Assembly (NCBI RefSeq): GCF_022662575.1
Contig: NZ_JALBFU010000011.1
Span: forward strand, 1-64,000
DNA: 64,000 nucleotides
Direction of reading: 5' to 3'
Source: Luteimonas aquatica
GTDB taxonomy: Bacteria > Pseudomonadota > Gammaproteobacteria > Xanthomonadales > Xanthomonadaceae
Shown piece by piece: positions 37,497 through 46,391 of the stretch (positions are counted from its first letter, which is position 1; each line of letters begins with the position of its first letter). The translations under genes and the position numbers were made by a program. The notes under the pieces are model-generated. The model did no database searches and had not been told where the DNA came from. It saw only the letters and a list, made by a program, of their open reading frames with translations.

Positions 37497-38792
37497 TCAG
37501 CCGTTGCGACTGAACGCCCCGGGCGCCTGGCGCAGCAGCGCCAGCACGTCGTGGCAGGCGCCCATGGTGTGGTAGTCGGTCTTGCCGGCCGGGCTCTTCT
37601 CGTCGTCGTACTTGCGGTTCTCGCGGTCGAGGATGCGATACCAGGCGCCGTAGCGGTGGTCGACCAGATGCTGCCAGCTGTAGCGCCACAGCTGCTCGTA
37701 CCAGCCGCGGTAGCGGGCATCGCCGGTGGCCGCGAACAGCCGCGCGGCGGCGGCCAGGGCCTCGGCCTGCACCCAGAAATACTTGTCGTCGTCGCAGATG
37801 TAGGCGGCGCCTTCCACGGTCACGCGTCCGTCGGCGGACGGCGCGCGCAGCGATTCGAAGGCGAAGCCGTAGACGATGCCGCCGAAGCCCGCGTCCCAGC
37901 CGTGCTCGAGCGCGGCGTCGAACAGCGCGCACGCCCTCGGCAGCAGCCAGCCGGGCGCCTTGCCGGCGCCGCCCAGGTGCGTGTGCAGCAACAGCAGCAG
38001 CTTGGACCATTCGACCTGGTGGCCGGGCTGGAAGCCCCAGGGGCGGAACAGGTGCTTGGGATCGTCGCGGTGGTAGTCCCAGTCCACGTTCCAGTCGCGG
38101 TCGTAGTGTTCCCACACCAGGCCGCCGGCCTTGTCCGCCTGCCGCTGGGTCATGCGCTCGGCCAGGGCCAGCGCGCGTTCGAGGTAGCGCGCCTCGCCGC
38201 TGGCCTCGAACGCGGCGATCATCGCCTCGCACATGTGCATGTTGGCGTTCTGGCCGCGGTAGTCGGAGAAGCGCCACTGCGCGTCGGCCTCGTCGCGGTA
38301 CAGGCCGGCCTCGGCGTCCCAGAAGCGCGTTTCCAGCAGCTGCCAGGTTTCCTCCATCCAGGCCGCGGTGTCGACGCCGGCCTTGCGCGCGGTGGCATAG
38401 GCCAGCAGCACGAACGCCACGCCGTAGGCATGGTTGGTGCGGTCTTCCGGCCGGCCGTCGCGCAGCGTCCAGGCGTAGCCGCCGCCGGCGGGGTCGCGAT
38501 GCGCCTCGCGCAGGTAGCGCAGGCCGTGCGCCACGGCGTCCAGGTAGGCCGGCGCCTGCGGCGAGTCGGGGAACTCGCGCGCGGCCATCGCGTAGTTGAA
38601 AACGAAGCGGGTGCTGCTCACCAGGTGGCGGTGGCTGGCGTCGTAGACGCTGCCGTCGTCGCGGAAATAATGGAAGAAGCCGCCCGCCGGATCGATCGCG
38701 CGCGGATGGTAGAAGGCCATGGTGTCGGCGATGTGCGCGCGCAGGAAGGCGGGCGTGTCGAAATCGGGGACGGGCGTGGCGGGCAGGTTCAT
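37497..38792 (-). CDS. AGE-family epimerase/isomerase, probable D-mannose isomerase
   Basis: 431 residues forming an (alpha/alpha)6 barrel. Family motifs are HRHLVSSTRFVFNYAMA, the active-site region NANMHMCEAM (His186, Glu189), PWGFQPGHQVEWSKLLLLL (His258, Glu261) and KTDYHTMGACHDVL with a C-terminal His pair. AGE members are GlcNAc 2-epimerases, cellobiose epimerases or mannose/sulfoquinovose isomerases. The neighbouring alpha-mannosidase, sugar importer and fructokinase-like kinase favour mannose to fructose. Last gene of the minus-strand cassette, 39 bases after the kinase. Confidence 0.85.
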   Translation of the reverse strand: MNLPATPVPDFDTPAFLRAHIADTMAFYHPRAIDPAGGFFHYFRDDGSVYDASHRHLVSSTRFVFNYAMAAREFPDSPQAPAYLDAVAHGLRYLREAHRDPAGGGYAWTLRDGRPEDRTNHAYGVAFVLLAYATARKAGVDTAAWMEETWQLLETRFWDAEAGLYRDEADAQWRFSDYRGQNANMHMCEAMIAAFEASGEARYLERALALAERMTQRQADKAGGLVWEHYDRDWNVDWDYHRDDPKHLFRPWGFQPGHQVEWSKLLLLLHTHLGGAGKAPGWLLPRACALFDAALEHGWDAGFGGIVYGFAFESLRAPSADGRVTVEGAAYICDDDKYFWVQAEALAAAARLFAATGDARYRGWYEQLWRYSWQHLVDHRYGAWYRILDRENRKYDDEKSPAGKTDYHTMGACHDVLALLRQAPGAFSRNG

Positions 38793-38831
38793 GAGGGTGG
38801 CTTGCTGCGGATGGGGATTGGGCGCGTTCGC

Positions 38832-39896
38832 CTAGCGCGAACCGGTTCTGCGCGAATCGGCCGGGAGCGGGCCGTCCTGCGCGGGATCGTCCTGGCGCGG
38901 CCCCGCCTCGATCAGCTCCCGCACCTGCTCGTGCGTCGGCAGCGCCGCGAAGGCGCCGAAGCGGGTGGTGGTGAGCGCGCCGGCCGCCGCCGCGTAGCGC
39001 AGCAGGTCCTCGCGCGTGGACGCGTCGGCGAAAGCGGCGGCCAGCGTGCCGGCGGCGATGCCTTGCGTGCCCAGCCGATGCAGCAGTCCGGCCACGAACG
39101 CATCACCGGCGGCCGTGGTGTCCACCGCGTCGACGGCGAACGTGCCGGCGGTGCCGGAAGCCTCGCGCGTCCACCAGCGGATGCGCGCCGGGCCGTCGGT
39201 GACGATCAGCACCTGCGTCGCGCCCTCGAACAGGCGCGCGAGCACGCGTTCCTCGCTGCCGTCCCGCGCCAGGAACGCGAACTCCTCGCGGCTGAGCTTG
39301 ACCAGGTGCGCCGGCGCCAGCGCGTGCCACAGCGTCGGCGTCGGATCGACGTCGGCCGGCCACAGCGAAGGCCTGAGGTTCAGATCCATGCTGACCAGTG
39401 CGCCGGCGCGCGCGGCCAGCTCCATCCCATGCAGCGTGGTGCCGGCGATGGCCGGCGCGGTGAGGCTGTTGGAGCAGACGTGGAAGACGGCGGTGTCGGC
39501 GAAGGCCTCGGCATCGAAATCCTGCGGCTGGAACAGCAGGTCGGCGGCCGGCGGACGGTAGAAATTGAAGCTGCGCTCGCCGTCCAGGCCGAGCGAGACG
39601 AAGGCCAGCGCCGTGCGCGCGGCCTCGGTGCGCCGCACCTGCGCGGTGTCGACGCCGTAGCCCTGGAACTGCCCCAGCAGGAAGTCGCCGAACATGTCGG
39701 TGCTGAGCATGCCGATGAAGCGCGACTGCCCGCCGAGCCTGGCCACGCCCACGGCGACGTTGGCCGGCGCGCCGCCGGCGTATTCGGCGAACTGGCGCGG
39801 CTGGCCCGGCGCGGCGGCAGGGCGGGCGAGGAAATCGATCAGGGCTTCGCCGAAGCAGGCGACCCAGGTGCGCGCGGCGGTGCGTTGGGCGGACAT
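38832..39896 (-). CDS. PfkB-family sugar kinase, probable fructokinase
   Basis: 354 residues. Ribokinase fold: WVACFGEALIDFLA at the start, the substrate motif GGAPANVAVGVARLGG, and the ATP/anion-hole motif VDTTAAGDAFVAGLL near residue 290, with the catalytic Asp in AGDAF. Closest in appearance to fructokinases. It would phosphorylate fructose made by the AGE enzyme to fructose 6-phosphate. The start shares one base with the transporter stop (TGATG), so it is coupled. Confidence 0.87.
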   Translation of the reverse strand: MSAQRTAARTWVACFGEALIDFLARPAAAPGQPRQFAEYAGGAPANVAVGVARLGGQSRFIGMLSTDMFGDFLLGQFQGYGVDTAQVRRTEAARTALAFVSLGLDGERSFNFYRPPAADLLFQPQDFDAEAFADTAVFHVCSNSLTAPAIAGTTLHGMELAARAGALVSMDLNLRPSLWPADVDPTPTLWHALAPAHLVKLSREEFAFLARDGSEERVLARLFEGATQVLIVTDGPARIRWWTREASGTAGTFAVDAVDTTAAGDAFVAGLLHRLGTQGIAAGTLAAAFADASTREDLLRYAAAAGALTTTRFGAFAALPTHEQVRELIEAGPRQDDPAQDGPLPADSRRTGSR

Positions 39897-41203
39897 CAGT
39901 GCATCGGTCCTGCGACGCGCGCCGTGCCCGCGGCCGCCGGCAGGTCGCCGGCCAGGCGCGAGCCGCGCAATCCGTACCAGGCGATGTAGGCGTAGCACAG
40001 CAGCGGCAGCACGAAGGCGTGCTGGATGCCAATGTGGTCGGCCAGCCAGCCCTGCAGCAGCGGGATCACCGCGCCGCCGACGATCGCCATGATCAGCAGG
40101 CTCGACGCTTTGCTGGTCATCGGCCCGAGCCGCTCGATGGCGACGGTGAAGATGGTCGGGAACATGATCGAGTTGAACAGGCCGATGGCGAGCACGCTCC
40201 ACATCGCCACCGCGTTCGCGCTCGACATCGTGGTCACCAGCAGCAGGATGGCGACCCCGGCGAACAGCGCCAGCAGGCGGCGCGCATCGACCACCTGCAG
40301 CAGCGCGGCGCCGATGAAGCGCCCGACCATCGCGCCGCCCCAGTAGACGGCCAAGTACTTGCTGGCCGTGGCCTCGGTCAGGCCGCCGGTGTCCGGCCCG
40401 GAGATGTAGTTGATCAGGAAGCTGCCGATCGACACCTCGGCGCCCACGTACACGAAGATCGCCAGCACGCCCCAGCGCACGTGCGGGAAGCGCAGCACCT
40501 CGCCGAAGGTGTGGTGCGCGTCGTCGCCGTGGTCGGTGGCCTCGCGCAGCGAGGGGATGCGCATCAGCAGCACGAACACCGCCAGCACCAGCAGGCCGCC
40601 GGCCAGCGCCAGGTAGGGTACCTGCACCGATTGCGCCTGCTGCGCGCGGTAGGCGGCCTGCTCGGTCGCGCTCATCGCGGCGAGCTGGTCGGCGCCGAGC
40701 ACGGCGGCGGCGAGGATCATCGGCCCGATCAAGGAGGGGAACAGCGTGGTGCCCAGCGAATTCAGCGCCTGCGCCAGGTTCAGGCGGCTGGGCGCGCCGG
40801 CCGGGTCGCCGATCAGGCTGATGTAGGGATTGGCCGCCACCTGCAGCAGGGTGATGCCGCTGGCCAGCACGAACAGCGCCGAGAGGAACAGCGGGTAGGA
40901 CGGCAGCCGCGCCGCCGGATAGAACATCGCCGCGCCCACGGCCGCCACCACCAGCCCGATCACGATGCTCGACTTGTAGCCGACCCGTGCCACCACCGCG
41001 CCGGAGGGCAGCGACATCAGGAAGTACGCGCCGAAGAAGGTCATCTGGATCAGCATCGTCTGGAAATAATTCATCTGAAAGACCGCTTTCAGATGCGGGA
41101 TCAGCACGTCGTTGAGGCTGGTCAGCCCGCCCCAGGTGAAGAAAATCAGGCTGACCACGGCGATGGCCGCGGCGTGGGACAGATCGCGTTGCTGCTGGCT
41201 CAT
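39896..41203 (-). CDS. MFS sugar transporter (FucP/GluP type)
   Basis: 435 residues from ATG 41203, which has GGAG upstream. Twelve hydrophobic helices. The fucose/glucose-galactose subfamily signature is clear: FFTWGGLTSLNDVLIPHLKA in helix 1, QMTFFGAYFLMSLPSG, then LQVAANPYISLIG and FNSIMFPTIFTVAIERLGPM. Imports a hexose with protons. First gene of the minus-strand operon; shares the regulatory region with the GH92 gene. Confidence 0.9.
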   Translation of the reverse strand: MSQQQRDLSHAAAIAVVSLIFFTWGGLTSLNDVLIPHLKAVFQMNYFQTMLIQMTFFGAYFLMSLPSGAVVARVGYKSSIVIGLVVAAVGAAMFYPAARLPSYPLFLSALFVLASGITLLQVAANPYISLIGDPAGAPSRLNLAQALNSLGTTLFPSLIGPMILAAAVLGADQLAAMSATEQAAYRAQQAQSVQVPYLALAGGLLVLAVFVLLMRIPSLREATDHGDDAHHTFGEVLRFPHVRWGVLAIFVYVGAEVSIGSFLINYISGPDTGGLTEATASKYLAVYWGGAMVGRFIGAALLQVVDARRLLALFAGVAILLLVTTMSSANAVAMWSVLAIGLFNSIMFPTIFTVAIERLGPMTSKASSLLIMAIVGGAVIPLLQGWLADHIGIQHAFVLPLLCYAYIAWYGLRGSRLAGDLPAAAGTARVAGPMH

Positions 41204-41356
41204 GGACGAGCTCCGGGGCGGCCGCAGGCCGGCGTGGTCGGGCAGGGAATGGGGCGCGGCGCGGACACGAAAGCCCGGCCGGAGATCGCCTTGCGGCGGC
41301 CGGGCAGGGCGGGGATTGCGGGGCCGTTTTCCGTCGCGCGGTGGCGGAACATCTGT

Positions 41357-41372
41357 TTTAGATCGGTCTAAA
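41357..41372. promoter_or_regulatory. LacI-type operator-like palindrome 1
   Basis: TTTAGATCGGTCTAAA: 6-bp arms around a central CG. Same pattern as site 3, exactly 100 bp away. Confidence 0.6.
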
Positions 41373-41388
41373 TTGGAGGGCATGGTGC

Positions 41389-41404
41389 CGGTAAACGCTT
41401 CCCA
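41389..41404. promoter_or_regulatory. LacI-type operator-like palindrome 2
   Basis: CGGTAAACGCTTCCCA, matching the general GalR/LacI/CcpA pattern TGGnAAnCGnTTnCCA at all but one fixed position. Different class from sites 1 and 3. Confidence 0.5.
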
Positions 41405-41456
41405 AGGCATTTTGCGGCGCAGCATGGTCCGGTTGGCCGGCGGTGGTAGGGTTTCA

Positions 41457-41472
41457 TTTGGAACGATCCAAA
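41457..41472. promoter_or_regulatory. LacI-type operator-like palindrome 3
   Basis: TTTGGAACGATCCAAA: 6-bp arms around a central CG, ending 12 bases before the GH92 start codon. Shares TTTrGAnCGnTCyAAA with site 1. Confidence 0.6.
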
Positions 41473-41484
41473 GAATGTGACCGG

Positions 41485-43836
41485 ATGAACAAGATCGGCT
41501 TCGGGGCGGTGGTGGCGATGGGCGCGTGGCTGGCGGCGGGGACGATGGCGATGGCGGCGGACGCGCCGGCGCACGGGGCGCAGGCCGTGGCCGCGGTCGA
41601 CCCTTTCATCGGCACCGGCGGCGAGGGCCATACCTTTCCCGGCGCCGTGGTGCCCTTCGGCATGATCCAGCTCAGCCCCGACACCCAGATCAAGCCGCGC
41701 AAGGACGCCTACGGCTGGGCGGCCGGCTACCGCTACGACGACCGCACCATCGTCGGCTTCTCGCACACCCACTTCTCCGGCACCGGCCATTCCGACCTGG
41801 GCGACGTGCTGCTGATGCCCATCGCCGGCGACGTGCGGCTGGAGCGCGGCGAGCCCGACAAGCCTGGCAGCGGCTACACCTCGCGCTTCCGCCACGACGA
41901 CGAGCGCGCCGAGCCCGGCTACTACGCCGTCACCCTGGACGATTACGGCGTGCGCGCCGAACTCACCGCCGGCGCCCGCGTCGGCGCGCACCGCTACCGC
42001 TTCCCGCAGGGCAAGCCGGCGCACGTGCTGATCGACCTGCGCACCTCGATGTACGACTATCCCGGCAAGATCTCCTGGTCGCGGCTGCGCCTGCGTCCCG
42101 ACGGCACCGTGACCGGCTTTCGCGAGACGCGCGGGTGGGCGCCGGGCCGGCAGCTGTACTTCGCCCTGCGCTTCTCCCGGCCCCTGCGCGGCCATGCCTT
42201 CCACAACACCGAGCAGGACATCCCCTACAAGGGCTTCCCGCCGCCGGGCGAGAAGGACCCCGCCGAGCGCGCGCAGATCGAGGGCCGGCAATTGGTCGGC
42301 AGCTTCGATTTCGGCGACGACCTGCGCGAGCCGCTGCTGGTGAAGGTGTCGATCTCCCCGGTGAGCGAGGACGGCGCCATCGCCAATCTCGACGCCGAGA
42401 TGCCGGGCTGGGATTTCGACGGCGTGCGCGCCGCCGCCAGGGCGCAGTGGGCGCAGGCGCTGTCGGCGGTGGAGATCGACGCGTCCGAGCCGATGCGCAA
42501 GAGCTTCTACACCGCGCTCTACCACAGCTTCATGGGCCCGAGCCTGTTCATGGACAGCGACGGCCGCTACCGCGGCCCCGACAACGGTGTGCACCAGGCC
42601 AAGGGCTACACGCACTATTCGACCTTCTCGCTCTGGGACACCTACCGCGCCCTGCACCCCCTGCTCACCCTCGTGCAGCCCGAGCAGCGCACCAACGACA
42701 TCGTCAACTCGCTGCTCGCCTCGCGCCGCGAAAGCCCCTACGGCGTGCTGCCGGTGTGGGCGTTCCACGGCCTGGAGACCTGGTGCATGATCGGCTACCA
42801 CGCCGTGCCGGTGATCGCCGACGCCTACATGAAGGGCATCCGCGGCTATGACGCCGACGAAGCACTGCAGGCGATGGTGGCCAGTGCCAATTACGGCCCC
42901 TACGACGGCATCCGCCAGTACCGCGAACTCGGCTACGTGCCGATCGACGAGGAGGGCGAGGCCGCTTCCAAGACGCTCGAATACGCCTTCGACGACTGGA
43001 CCATCGCGCGCATGGCGGAAAGCATGGGCCGCGCCGACGTCGCCAAGGAGTTCGGCGCCCGCGCCGGTAACTGGCGCCACGCCTTCGACGCCAAGACCGG
43101 CTTCATGCGCGCGCGCAAGCGCGACGGCAGCTTCCGCGAGCCCTTCGACCCCAGCGCCAGCGGCTACGGCACCGACTACACCGAGGGCAACGCCTGGCAG
43201 TATTCCTGGTACGTGCCGCAGGACGTCGCCGGCCTCGCGAAGGCGCACGGCGGCGCCGACAAGCTGCTCGGCCGGCTCGACGCGGTCTTCGACGCCAAGG
43301 TCGACCCGAAGATCTTCGAGCACATGGAGGACATTACCGGCCTGATCGGCTGGTACGCCCACGGCAACGAGCCCAGCCATCACGTCGCCTACCTCTACGC
43401 CTACGCCGGCCAGCCCTGGCGCACCCAGGCGCGGCTGCAGCAGATCATGGACTCGCAGTACGCCCCGCGCCCCGACGGCCTGGCCGGCAACGACGACCTC
43501 GGCCAGATGTCGGCCTGGTACGTCTTCACCGCCCTCGGCTTCTACCCCGTCGCCCCCGGCAGCAACGAATACATCATCGGCCGCCCCTTCCTGCCGCGCG
43601 CCGTCCTGCACCTGCCCAACGGCAAGCGCTTCACCGTCGTCGCCAACGGCCTGGACGCCGACCACCCCTACATCGGCGCCGCCACCCTCAACGGCCAACC
43701 GCTCGACCGCGCCTTCCTCCGCCACGACGAGCTGACCGCCGGCGGCGAACTGCGCTTCACCATGCAGGCCGAGCCGAACCGCGAGTGGGGCACGCATCCC
43801 GAGCGGCAGCCGTACTCGATCTCCACCGCCCACTGA
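41485..43836 (+). CDS. GH92 family alpha-mannosidase, secreted
   Basis: 783 residues from ATG 41485 (MNKIGFGAVVAMGAWLAAG, a signal peptide; mature protein starts near ADAPAHG). The GH92 pattern begins VDPFIGTGGEGHTFPGAVVP and continues with GFSHTHFSGTGHSDLGDVLL, THYSTFSLWDTYRALHPLL, the catalytic-region EGNAWQYSWYVPQD and GNDDLGQMSAWYVFTALGF. GH92 enzymes are Ca-dependent exo-alpha-mannosidases acting on N-glycan or mannan ends. Probably periplasmic. Divergent from the importer, sharing the three palindromes. Confidence 0.93.
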   Translation: MNKIGFGAVVAMGAWLAAGTMAMAADAPAHGAQAVAAVDPFIGTGGEGHTFPGAVVPFGMIQLSPDTQIKPRKDAYGWAAGYRYDDRTIVGFSHTHFSGTGHSDLGDVLLMPIAGDVRLERGEPDKPGSGYTSRFRHDDERAEPGYYAVTLDDYGVRAELTAGARVGAHRYRFPQGKPAHVLIDLRTSMYDYPGKISWSRLRLRPDGTVTGFRETRGWAPGRQLYFALRFSRPLRGHAFHNTEQDIPYKGFPPPGEKDPAERAQIEGRQLVGSFDFGDDLREPLLVKVSISPVSEDGAIANLDAEMPGWDFDGVRAAARAQWAQALSAVEIDASEPMRKSFYTALYHSFMGPSLFMDSDGRYRGPDNGVHQAKGYTHYSTFSLWDTYRALHPLLTLVQPEQRTNDIVNSLLASRRESPYGVLPVWAFHGLETWCMIGYHAVPVIADAYMKGIRGYDADEALQAMVASANYGPYDGIRQYRELGYVPIDEEGEAASKTLEYAFDDWTIARMAESMGRADVAKEFGARAGNWRHAFDAKTGFMRARKRDGSFREPFDPSASGYGTDYTEGNAWQYSWYVPQDVAGLAKAHGGADKLLGRLDAVFDAKVDPKIFEHMEDITGLIGWYAHGNEPSHHVAYLYAYAGQPWRTQARLQQIMDSQYAPRPDGLAGNDDLGQMSAWYVFTALGFYPVAPGSNEYIIGRPFLPRAVLHLPNGKRFTVVANGLDADHPYIGAATLNGQPLDRAFLRHDELTAGGELRFTMQAEPNREWGTHPERQPYSISTAH

Positions 43837-43847
43837 GGTCCTCTGAA

Positions 43848-43874
43848 CCCCTCTCCCGCAACGCGGGAGAGGGG
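43848..43874. terminator. strong 12-bp hairpin after the GH92 gene
   Basis: CCCCTCTCCCGC-AAC-GCGGGAGAGGGG. It has no T run. I recall similar CTCTCCCGC hairpins as dispersed intergenic elements in xanthomonads, so it may be a repeat used as a transcript end. Confidence 0.6.
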
Positions 43875-44006
43875 CAGGGGTGAGGGCCGGCTTTTCGCCC
43901 TTTTCCTCACTCAATTCTTCTCTTCTTGCCGTCTTCCTGCCGCGCCCATGCTCCCCCCGCGCCGCCTAGCCGTCCCGGACCGCGCTCCACTACACTTTCC
44001 GCACGC

Positions 44007-44079
44007 GGGCCTATAGCTCAATGGTTAGAGCAGAGGACTCATAATCCTTTGGTTCCAGGTTCGAGTCCTGGTGGGCCCA
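44007..44079 (+). tRNA. tRNA-Ile2 (anticodon CAT, lysidine-modified)
   Basis: Full cloverleaf of 73 bases. Acceptor GGGCCTA/TGGGCCC with one G-T pair; D arm AGCTCAATGGTTAGAGC; anticodon stem GAGGA/TCCTT with loop CTCATAA (anticodon 44040-44042); T arm CCAGG-TTCGAGT-CCTGG. CCA is not encoded. The CAT anticodon plus the GACTCATAATC context matches the minor isoleucine tRNA read as AUA after TilS modification, rather than a Met tRNA. The accessory region begins just after it. Confidence 0.9.
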
Positions 44080-44118
44080 CTAATCAGTCGGCTGCAGACC
44101 GTAGGGTGTGGGAGGCAC

Positions 44119-44155
44119 CATAACCTGGCCGCTCATAGGAAGCATAAATTGGCCG
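44119..44155. repeat. pair of CATAAnnTGGCCG motifs
   Basis: CATAACCTGGCCG (44119-44131) and CATAAATTGGCCG (44143-44155) lie 24 bases apart on the same strand just after the tRNA. Repeated short motifs of this kind occur at ends of IS21-like elements, so this may be an insertion-sequence scar. No transposase gene is present. Confidence 0.3.
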
Positions 44156-44250
44156 TCTACTTACGGGTACCATGTGATCGTGAACGCTTCTGGGCGTTTT
44201 GACAGAGTGCTCGCTTATAGATTGACGATGCCGACTGGGTCAGCACCGGC

Positions 44251-45489
44251 CTAAACCCTGCCAAGCTCACGCCCCGTCTCGGTCAGCTTGCTGGTCTCGG
44301 CAACGGCGAAGCAAACCTCGAATAGGTGATCCAGTACTGCCTCCAGCTTGCTGAAGTCGTATGCGCTCTCGCGATGCCTCAGTGTCATGAAGCGGCGGGC
44401 ATAAGATTCTTTGTACATCAAGGCCCCTTGATACCCATCAGCCTTCTCGATGTACGTCGACCAACGAACACGCGGCGTCTCAGAAGTGCCAAATGCCAGG
44501 TCGAGATAGCACTCGATGGAAGCAGCCTTGCCATTAATGTCTGCAAGCTCCGTACCGTTAGGACCGATGGTTCGAAACGAGTCCAAGGCCGGAAGTGATG
44601 GAAGCTTCGTCACACGCATGTTAGGAGGCAGATTTAACCCATTCGTGTCGGCGCATCGCATGGCACCTTCGAGGTCATTGTCGTAGAGGACAACGACTCG
44701 GTTCTCGATACCTATTGCGACGAGCCCTTGGCAGAACTTATGCAGGTTCCCAGTGCCAGTAAATGGATATCCCTCTTCCATATCGACGAACACGAAGAAA
44801 TCAGCCGTTGCCGGACGAAGGAGTTCAAGTGCCCGACGCAGAATATGCACGTCTGACGATCCTTCCGTCACAATCAGGTAACGTCTGACGTTGCCAATGC
44901 TCGCGGATATGGTTTCAGCATCGACCCAGCCGTTCTCGACCACGTCGTTGTAGTGCCAGGTCACCGCTCGCGAGAGATTGTCTGGGTTCTCGGCTAGGAG
45001 CCGAAGCACGGCGTATGGACTTAGATTCTCCATCACCTGGCCTAGCTCATACCTTCGTGAATCAGCAGCATGCGCTCCCAAGCCAAGACGGTCGAAGACT
45101 TGCCGCGCGAAGAACTCTCCTAAATCGTAGTCCTCGTGATAGTCCATTGCCGCTGCGTCGATGTCCATACACTTGATGGCATCGGCGAGTTCATGAAATT
45201 TGATTGGCGGGTCGTCCTCTTCACCCAGCAACCTCATTAGGAACTCGAACTCATCCTGCACCGCGTTCAGCGTGTAGCCTAGGAGTTCCAGTCGAGGCAG
45301 CACATCCTTCAGCAACTTCGATGCGCCCTGTTGTATCTTGGTGAAGCGCTCTCCGTCGTTGTCTACATAAAAATCTTGGACGAGCGTGATGTCGCTAGGC
45401 TGGAACAGTTCACCATGCAAATTGATGTGATTGTTCTTCCCCCAGTCCACCTCGAACGGCCCTAGGGCAAGGCTGACAAGTGATCCCAT
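44251..45489 (-). CDS. HEPN/Toprim-type protein, candidate defence protein
   Basis: 412 residues. The N-terminal ~200 residues start MGSLVSLALGPFEVDWGKNN, the kind of start found in the HEPN/Toprim-associated N-terminal domain. A Toprim domain follows: RRYLIVTEGSSDVHILRRAL with Glu209, FVDMEEGYPFTGTGNLHKF and VVVLYDNDLEGAM with the Asp270-x-Asp272 pair, so all acidic metal ligands are kept. Toprim proteins of this kind are nucleases found in defence islands. Base composition is clearly lower in GC than the flanking housekeeping genes. It stands alone with no partner gene on its strand. Family call fairly sure; defence role inferred. Confidence 0.72.
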   Translation of the reverse strand: MGSLVSLALGPFEVDWGKNNHINLHGELFQPSDITLVQDFYVDNDGERFTKIQQGASKLLKDVLPRLELLGYTLNAVQDEFEFLMRLLGEEDDPPIKFHELADAIKCMDIDAAAMDYHEDYDLGEFFARQVFDRLGLGAHAADSRRYELGQVMENLSPYAVLRLLAENPDNLSRAVTWHYNDVVENGWVDAETISASIGNVRRYLIVTEGSSDVHILRRALELLRPATADFFVFVDMEEGYPFTGTGNLHKFCQGLVAIGIENRVVVLYDNDLEGAMRCADTNGLNLPPNMRVTKLPSLPALDSFRTIGPNGTELADINGKAASIECYLDLAFGTSETPRVRWSTYIEKADGYQGALMYKESYARRFMTLRHRESAYDFSKLEAVLDHLFEVCFAVAETSKLTETGRELGRV

Positions 45490-45860
45490 GTGTACTCCAT
45501 GACTCCCGCTTCTTCCTCAGCTAGAACCTAAGTATTGAACGAGCAGGCACGTCCAATCACGTACCAACAGAGTGCCGGCGCTGGCACACTGCGAGTGGTT
45601 GGAGTGTAACTAACCCTCGCCAACGCACGGCAATGCCCGTCCACTTCGAGTCGAACACGGTCATCAGCGACTGCCTTTGGCCATATCGCTACTCCGCTAC
45701 GCCCCTGTGCGCTGCGCATGGTCCAACCAAAGCCGCGAAGGATCCATGAATCAATATGGGCATCGATAGGCAAGGCCTGTCGGCATGGCTTCGGACGAGC
45801 GCGGTCGGCCTACAGAGCAGGTGGACCCCCGGCCAAGTCGGAGTATGGTTAGCCTGACGA
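45490..45860. other. 371 bases without a convincing gene
   Basis: Between the HEPN/Toprim gene and the recombinase-like gene. Short open frames exist on the minus strand but none has a start signal or recognisable product. It may be decayed 3' sequence of the recombinase region. Confidence 0.35.
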
Positions 45861-46388
45861 TCACACTGCTTGGGTCGGAAACGACCAGGTCGCCCCCGTC
45901 GGCAGATATGCGGCGATCGCCCGCAAATCCGACACACCCATGGCCAGGGCAAGACTCGCCGGGTCGACTCTTTCACGACGGGCCAAGGCATGGCCAACCC
46001 ACTTTCGTGCTCGACGGCTATGCAGAGCCCGCTGTAGCCCGCCCTCGATGCCGACCCGGCGCAACACGCGCCAGATATCCACCCGCGTCATCCGTCGTCC
46101 GCTCTTGCTTTGACAAAGCGGTCGGGACGGATCTGCGCTCTCCGTCAGGCGGTGCCAGCTGGCCCAGTGCGATGTGTGTAGCGGCAGCCATGCCTTCGAT
46201 CGGGGGCGGCGGAAGCAGCGTCGGGCTAGGTCTACGTCGCCGGCGTTGAGCGCAGCGATCTCGGTGCTACCTAGGCCATGGAGGAGCGCGGCTTCAACGA
46301 TCACCACATTGCGATCGGCGAAAAGGTGGCGCTCGGGAATTCTCGTCAGCTCGACGACCTGACGAGGCAGTGGCGGGGCGGATGTCAT
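45861..46388 (-). CDS. tyrosine-recombinase-like protein, catalytically incomplete
   Basis: 175 residues, about half the length of a normal integrase; only the catalytic-domain part is present. LLHGLGSTEIAALNAGDVDL aligns to the integrase motif GLRxSELLxLxWxDVD, but the essential Arg is replaced. The box II motif is kept as HSRR (H-x-x-R), the LGH His position reads AMGV, and a Tyr is present at the right distance in RAIAAYLP. Two of the catalytic positions are therefore missing. It could be a DNA-binding regulator derived from a recombinase. A nested palindrome lies 4 bases before its start. Confidence 0.6.
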   Translation of the reverse strand: MTSAPPLPRQVVELTRIPERHLFADRNVVIVEAALLHGLGSTEIAALNAGDVDLARRCFRRPRSKAWLPLHTSHWASWHRLTESADPSRPLCQSKSGRRMTRVDIWRVLRRVGIEGGLQRALHSRRARKWVGHALARRERVDPASLALAMGVSDLRAIAAYLPTGATWSFPTQAV

Positions 46389-46391
46389 TGC

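Noticed and set aside
41368-43914. 848-codon minus-strand open frame opposite the GH92 gene
   Set aside because: Shadow of the GH92 coding frame; no motif or signal.
44007-44079. tRNA-Met reading of the CAT anticodon
   Set aside because: The GACTCATAATC context and overall arm sequences match tRNA-Ile2 better than elongator or initiator Met tRNA.
45528-45773. 81-codon minus-strand frame beyond the recombinase-like gene
   Set aside because: No start signal, no domain, and composition does not look coding.
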